Assembly (NCBI GenBank): GCA_964630635.1
Contig: CAZVVM010000111.1
Coordinates: 1 to 5,158 of the forward strand
From: Colimorpha_A sp964630635
GTDB taxonomy: Bacteria; Bacillota; Clostridia; Oscillospirales; CAG-272
DNA: 5,158 nt
Reading direction: 5' to 3'
A program made the position numbers and the translations under genes. Of the stretch, positions 2,727 through 5,158 are shown piece after piece. The notes under the pieces are model-generated. The model was not told the origin of the DNA. It did no database searches and was given only the letters and a program-made list of their open reading frames with translations. Every line of letters begins with the position of its first letter. The stretch's first letter is position 1.

Positions 2727-5158
2727 ATGAGATTTTCGCAGTTTGAGGATCCTTTTAAGTACCGCCAGCCGGAGATGACGTTTGCAAAAGATCTTGCGCG
2801 TCCTTATCATATAGAGATCCCGCCGCATTGGAACGAGGAGGAGCCGAGTGAGAATGAGGTTGACTTCTCGCACGTCACGCTTGATATAAGGTTTTGCGAC
2901 GAGCTGCTCGACACGGCGTATGCCGATTTTAGGCAGTTTTTAGACGTTGTCCAAATAAAGGTTGACGATTTCGGCAAGAAGATCGTAGTTCGCAAGGGAG
3001 AAACCGAGTGCTTTGAGGCGTATATTATCCGCGTGGAGCGCGACGGGTGCGAGGTCATTGCCGCAGATACCGAGGGTATCCGCCGTGCGCTCGTTTATTT
3101 AGAGGACGAGATGCTCCGCCGCTCGGGCGCGCGGCTTCCGCTCGGAGAGATAAAGAGACGCCCGTTTATAAGAGAAAGAGTATCGCGTTGCTATTTTACC
3201 CCTGCAAGCAACGTCGCCGTTGAGGAGCGTGAGAACGAGCTTGCCGACGATATTGATTATTACCCCGACGAGTATCTTAACCGTCTCGCACACGACGGCG
3301 TAAACGCCCTGTGGCTCGGTGCGACGCTTCAGTATCTCGTTAAAAGCGACATTGTTCCAGAGTACGGCGCCGATTCGGAAAAACGGCTTGCGAAGCTGAA
3401 CCGAACCATTGAAAAATGCCGTCGGTACGGAATTAAGACCTATCTTTTCTCGGTCGATCCCGCTTCGACTTATGAGAACGCAAAGCTGAAGAATCACCCC
3501 GATATGCTCAGCGACGAGGAATCGCCCTGGATATTTCATCTTTGCCCGTCGACTGAGAAGGGGCTATCTTATATCAAGGAAGCGTATTCCGAGCTGTTCA
3601 GGCGCGCGCCTGGGCTTTCGGGATACATAAATCTCAGCGTTGGCGAGGCGGAATCGCATTGTGCATCGGGCGGCGCTCTTACCTGTAAGCGATGCCGTGC
3701 GAAGTTTGGCACCCTCGGCAAAACTCTTGCTTTTGTTGAAAAAACCATATCGGACGCTATAAAATCCGTCTCTCCGAACGCAGAATACGTGAGCTGGACC
3801 TACGCGCAGAGGGGCTGGAAGCCAGATGATATAAAGGAATCCTGCCTGTCGCGTGATCAGAGCGTACGTCACCTCGTCAACTTCGAGGATCTTGGTCTTT
3901 CTGATCAGCTCGGCGAGAAGCGTCTTGCATACGATTATTGGCTTTCCTACGCGGGACCGGGACAGCTTTTCGAGGACGCCATCGGTTATGATTCGTCGGC
4001 AGGGGTTGAGACCTGGGCGAAGATACAGGTGTGCTCCTCCCACGAAATATCAACCGTGCCATACGTTCCCGTGCCGTCGCTTCTTTACGAAAAATACAAA
4101 TATATGCACGCGCACTCGGTGCGCGGAGTTATGCAATGCTGGTTCTTCGGCAATTATCCCTGCCTTATGAGCCGTGCGGCGGGCGAGCTTTCGTTCGAGC
4201 CGTTTATGCCGACGGAGCGCGAGTTCCTATTGCACCTTTGCGGAATATATTGGGGCAAGGATGCACAAAAGGCGGCAGACGCGCTTGAAAAGCTTGCGCG
4301 CGGCTACCGCAATTTCCCCGTTGGCGTTGACTTTGAGTGGTACAGCCCGATGCAGGACAGCCCCGTCGCGCCGTATCATTTGGAGCCGATAGACCTGCCG
4401 CTGCCGGCGACCTGGACGCTTGACGATATGGTCGGCGCAGACAGAGTATGGGACTGCGTCCTTGACAGCCATACGCCGAGCGAGATATTAACGCTCACAA
4501 GCGAGCTTTCGCGGCTTTGGGACGAAGGATGCCGCGCGATGTCCGAAATCGGCGATTTTTCAACCGAGACGCGCCGTGAGCAGTTGACTGTTGCTACGGC
4601 GGCGAATTACATATTCGAGAGCGGAGCGCACACCTTTGAGTTTTACGCCTTGCGCGAAAAGCTCGCGCTTGAGGAGCGCGACAAGCTTGAAATACTTGAA
4701 AAAATGAAGAAGCTCGTCCTTCGTGAAATCGAGATAAGCCGCGCGCTGATCCCGATAACGATGGAAGATAACCGCATAGGATATCATTCCGAGGCGCACG
4801 GATATAAGATATTCCCCGAGAAGCTTGAGTGGCGCATAGAGGAGCTTGAAAAGCTTCTGGTAACGGAATTCCCCGAGGTCGAGCGCCGAATCAAAAACGG
4901 CGAGATACCCCTGCCGTTTTACTATGGACTAAATGAGGGCGCAAGGGCGTATACCGTTTCCGAATGTGATATTTCCGACGCCGAGTGGCTCGATTTTGTC
5001 GATAACGAGGGAAATACGACCGATAAAACGCGCATCCGTGTTTCGAGAAGCGGAGACAGATACACTATCGAGCTGTTGCTTGACGGCGTCGGCGATATGG
5101 TGCGTATTGATCCCGAGTTCAAGGTTATGCACAGAAGCTCGCCGATGTATTTGAGCGA
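2727..5158 (+). CDS. Glycoside-hydrolase-like TIM-barrel protein (partial, 3' end beyond window)
   Basis: An open frame of 810 codons runs off the right edge. The start is ATG 2727, with AGAGGTG (2714-2720) 6 nt upstream. There is no signal peptide or membrane helix, so it is probably cytoplasmic. Residues about 50-135 look like the alpha/beta domain that precedes the barrel in GH20/GH67-type enzymes, ending in ADTEGIRRALVYLEDEM (113-129), comparable to the 'G...GL.TL.QL' helix of that domain. The barrel probably covers about 145-480. It includes SVGEAESHC (304-312), where E307 and E309 are candidate catalytic acids, a SHC-x7-C-x2-C cluster (C312, C320, C323) that could bind metal, AKIQVCSSHE (431-440) and CWFFGNYP (471-478). 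Residues about 500-700 are helical and charged, followed by a probable beta domain. The exact CAZy family and substrate are not determined. Third-codon positions are visibly GC-richer than in the four-helix-bundle gene. Confidence 0.75.
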   Translation, partial: MRFSQFEDPFKYRQPEMTFAKDLARPYHIEIPPHWNEEEPSENEVDFSHVTLDIRFCDELLDTAYADFRQFLDVVQIKVDDFGKKIVVRKGETECFEAYIIRVERDGCEVIAADTEGIRRALVYLEDEMLRRSGARLPLGEIKRRPFIRERVSRCYFTPASNVAVEERENELADDIDYYPDEYLNRLAHDGVNALWLGATLQYLVKSDIVPEYGADSEKRLAKLNRTIEKCRRYGIKTYLFSVDPASTYENAKLKNHPDMLSDEESPWIFHLCPSTEKGLSYIKEAYSELFRRAPGLSGYINLSVGEAESHCASGGALTCKRCRAKFGTLGKTLAFVEKTISDAIKSVSPNAEYVSWTYAQRGWKPDDIKESCLSRDQSVRHLVNFEDLGLSDQLGEKRLAYDYWLSYAGPGQLFEDAIGYDSSAGVETWAKIQVCSSHEISTVPYVPVPSLLYEKYKYMHAHSVRGVMQCWFFGNYPCLMSRAAGELSFEPFMPTEREFLLHLCGIYWGKDAQKAADALEKLARGYRNFPVGVDFEWYSPMQDSPVAPYHLEPIDLPLPATWTLDDMVGADRVWDCVLDSHTPSEILTLTSELSRLWDEGCRAMSEIGDFSTETRREQLTVATAANYIFESGAHTFEFYALREKLALEERDKLEILEKMKKLVLREIEISRALIPITMEDNRIGYHSEAHGYKIFPEKLEWRIEELEKLLVTEFPEVERRIKNGEIPLPFYYGLNEGARAYTVSECDISDAEWLDFVDNEGNTTDKTRIRVSRSGDRYTIELLLDGVGDMVRIDPEFKVMHRSSPMYLS

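Noticed and set aside
3099..4043. Two - strand ORFs of 146 and 159 aa
   Set aside because: They lie antisense within the long hydrolase-like gene, whose frame stays open for 810 codons with a good start. Shadows caused by codon bias.
3853..4392. + strand ORFs of 105, 85 and 72 aa
   Set aside because: They are out-of-frame readings inside the long gene, rich in Arg/Ser/Cys as expected of shadows.

Overview
The window looks like chromosomal DNA of a low-to-mid-GC Firmicute, most likely a gut clostridium (Oscillospirales/Ruminococcaceae-like). The basis is tRNA genes with encoded CCA ends, sigma-A type promoters with 17-nt spacers, strong purine-rich ribosome binding sites, and protein families typical of that group. 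The genus cannot be fixed from this sequence. All supported genes are on the + strand.

Region 1 (1-1245) is a tRNA region: the 3' part of tRNA-Asp, then tRNA-Phe, tRNA-Gly and, after an interruption, tRNA-Cys. tRNA-Gly and tRNA-Cys are each followed directly by a 19-bp hairpin with a 4-nt loop (probable terminator) and then by a fold-back repeat built of 7-bp TTATTCA-like units (332-459 and 1151-1245). Between them lies an AT-rich gene for a four-helix-bundle protein of the 23S rRNA intervening-sequence protein family (554-910), with its own near-consensus promoter. tRNA-Cys has a fully consensus promoter. Inside each fold-back repeat is a short segment that matches the neighbouring terminator, and the segment differs between copies just as the terminators do. 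This is the most unusual structure in the window.

Region 2 (1246-2642) holds a spacer with one or more candidate promoters, then a 340-residue membrane-anchored XRE-type regulator: a cytoplasmic HTH domain, one membrane helix, a Thr/Pro-rich stalk of five decapeptide repeats, and an outer domain I do not recognise. A strong intrinsic terminator closes this unit.

Region 3 (2643-5158) starts with a promoter only a few bases after that terminator and holds one long gene (2727 to beyond the window end, at least 810 codons). It encodes a protein without a signal peptide that resembles TIM-barrel glycoside hydrolases with a GH20-like N-terminal domain. It is the largest gene here, and every ORF on the opposite strand or in other frames across it is a shadow.

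The three protein genes appear to be separate transcription units, and nothing seen ties them into one pathway. The part most worth follow-up is the tRNA/hairpin/fold-back-repeat region with its four-helix-bundle gene, which may be a small mobile or repeat-based system.
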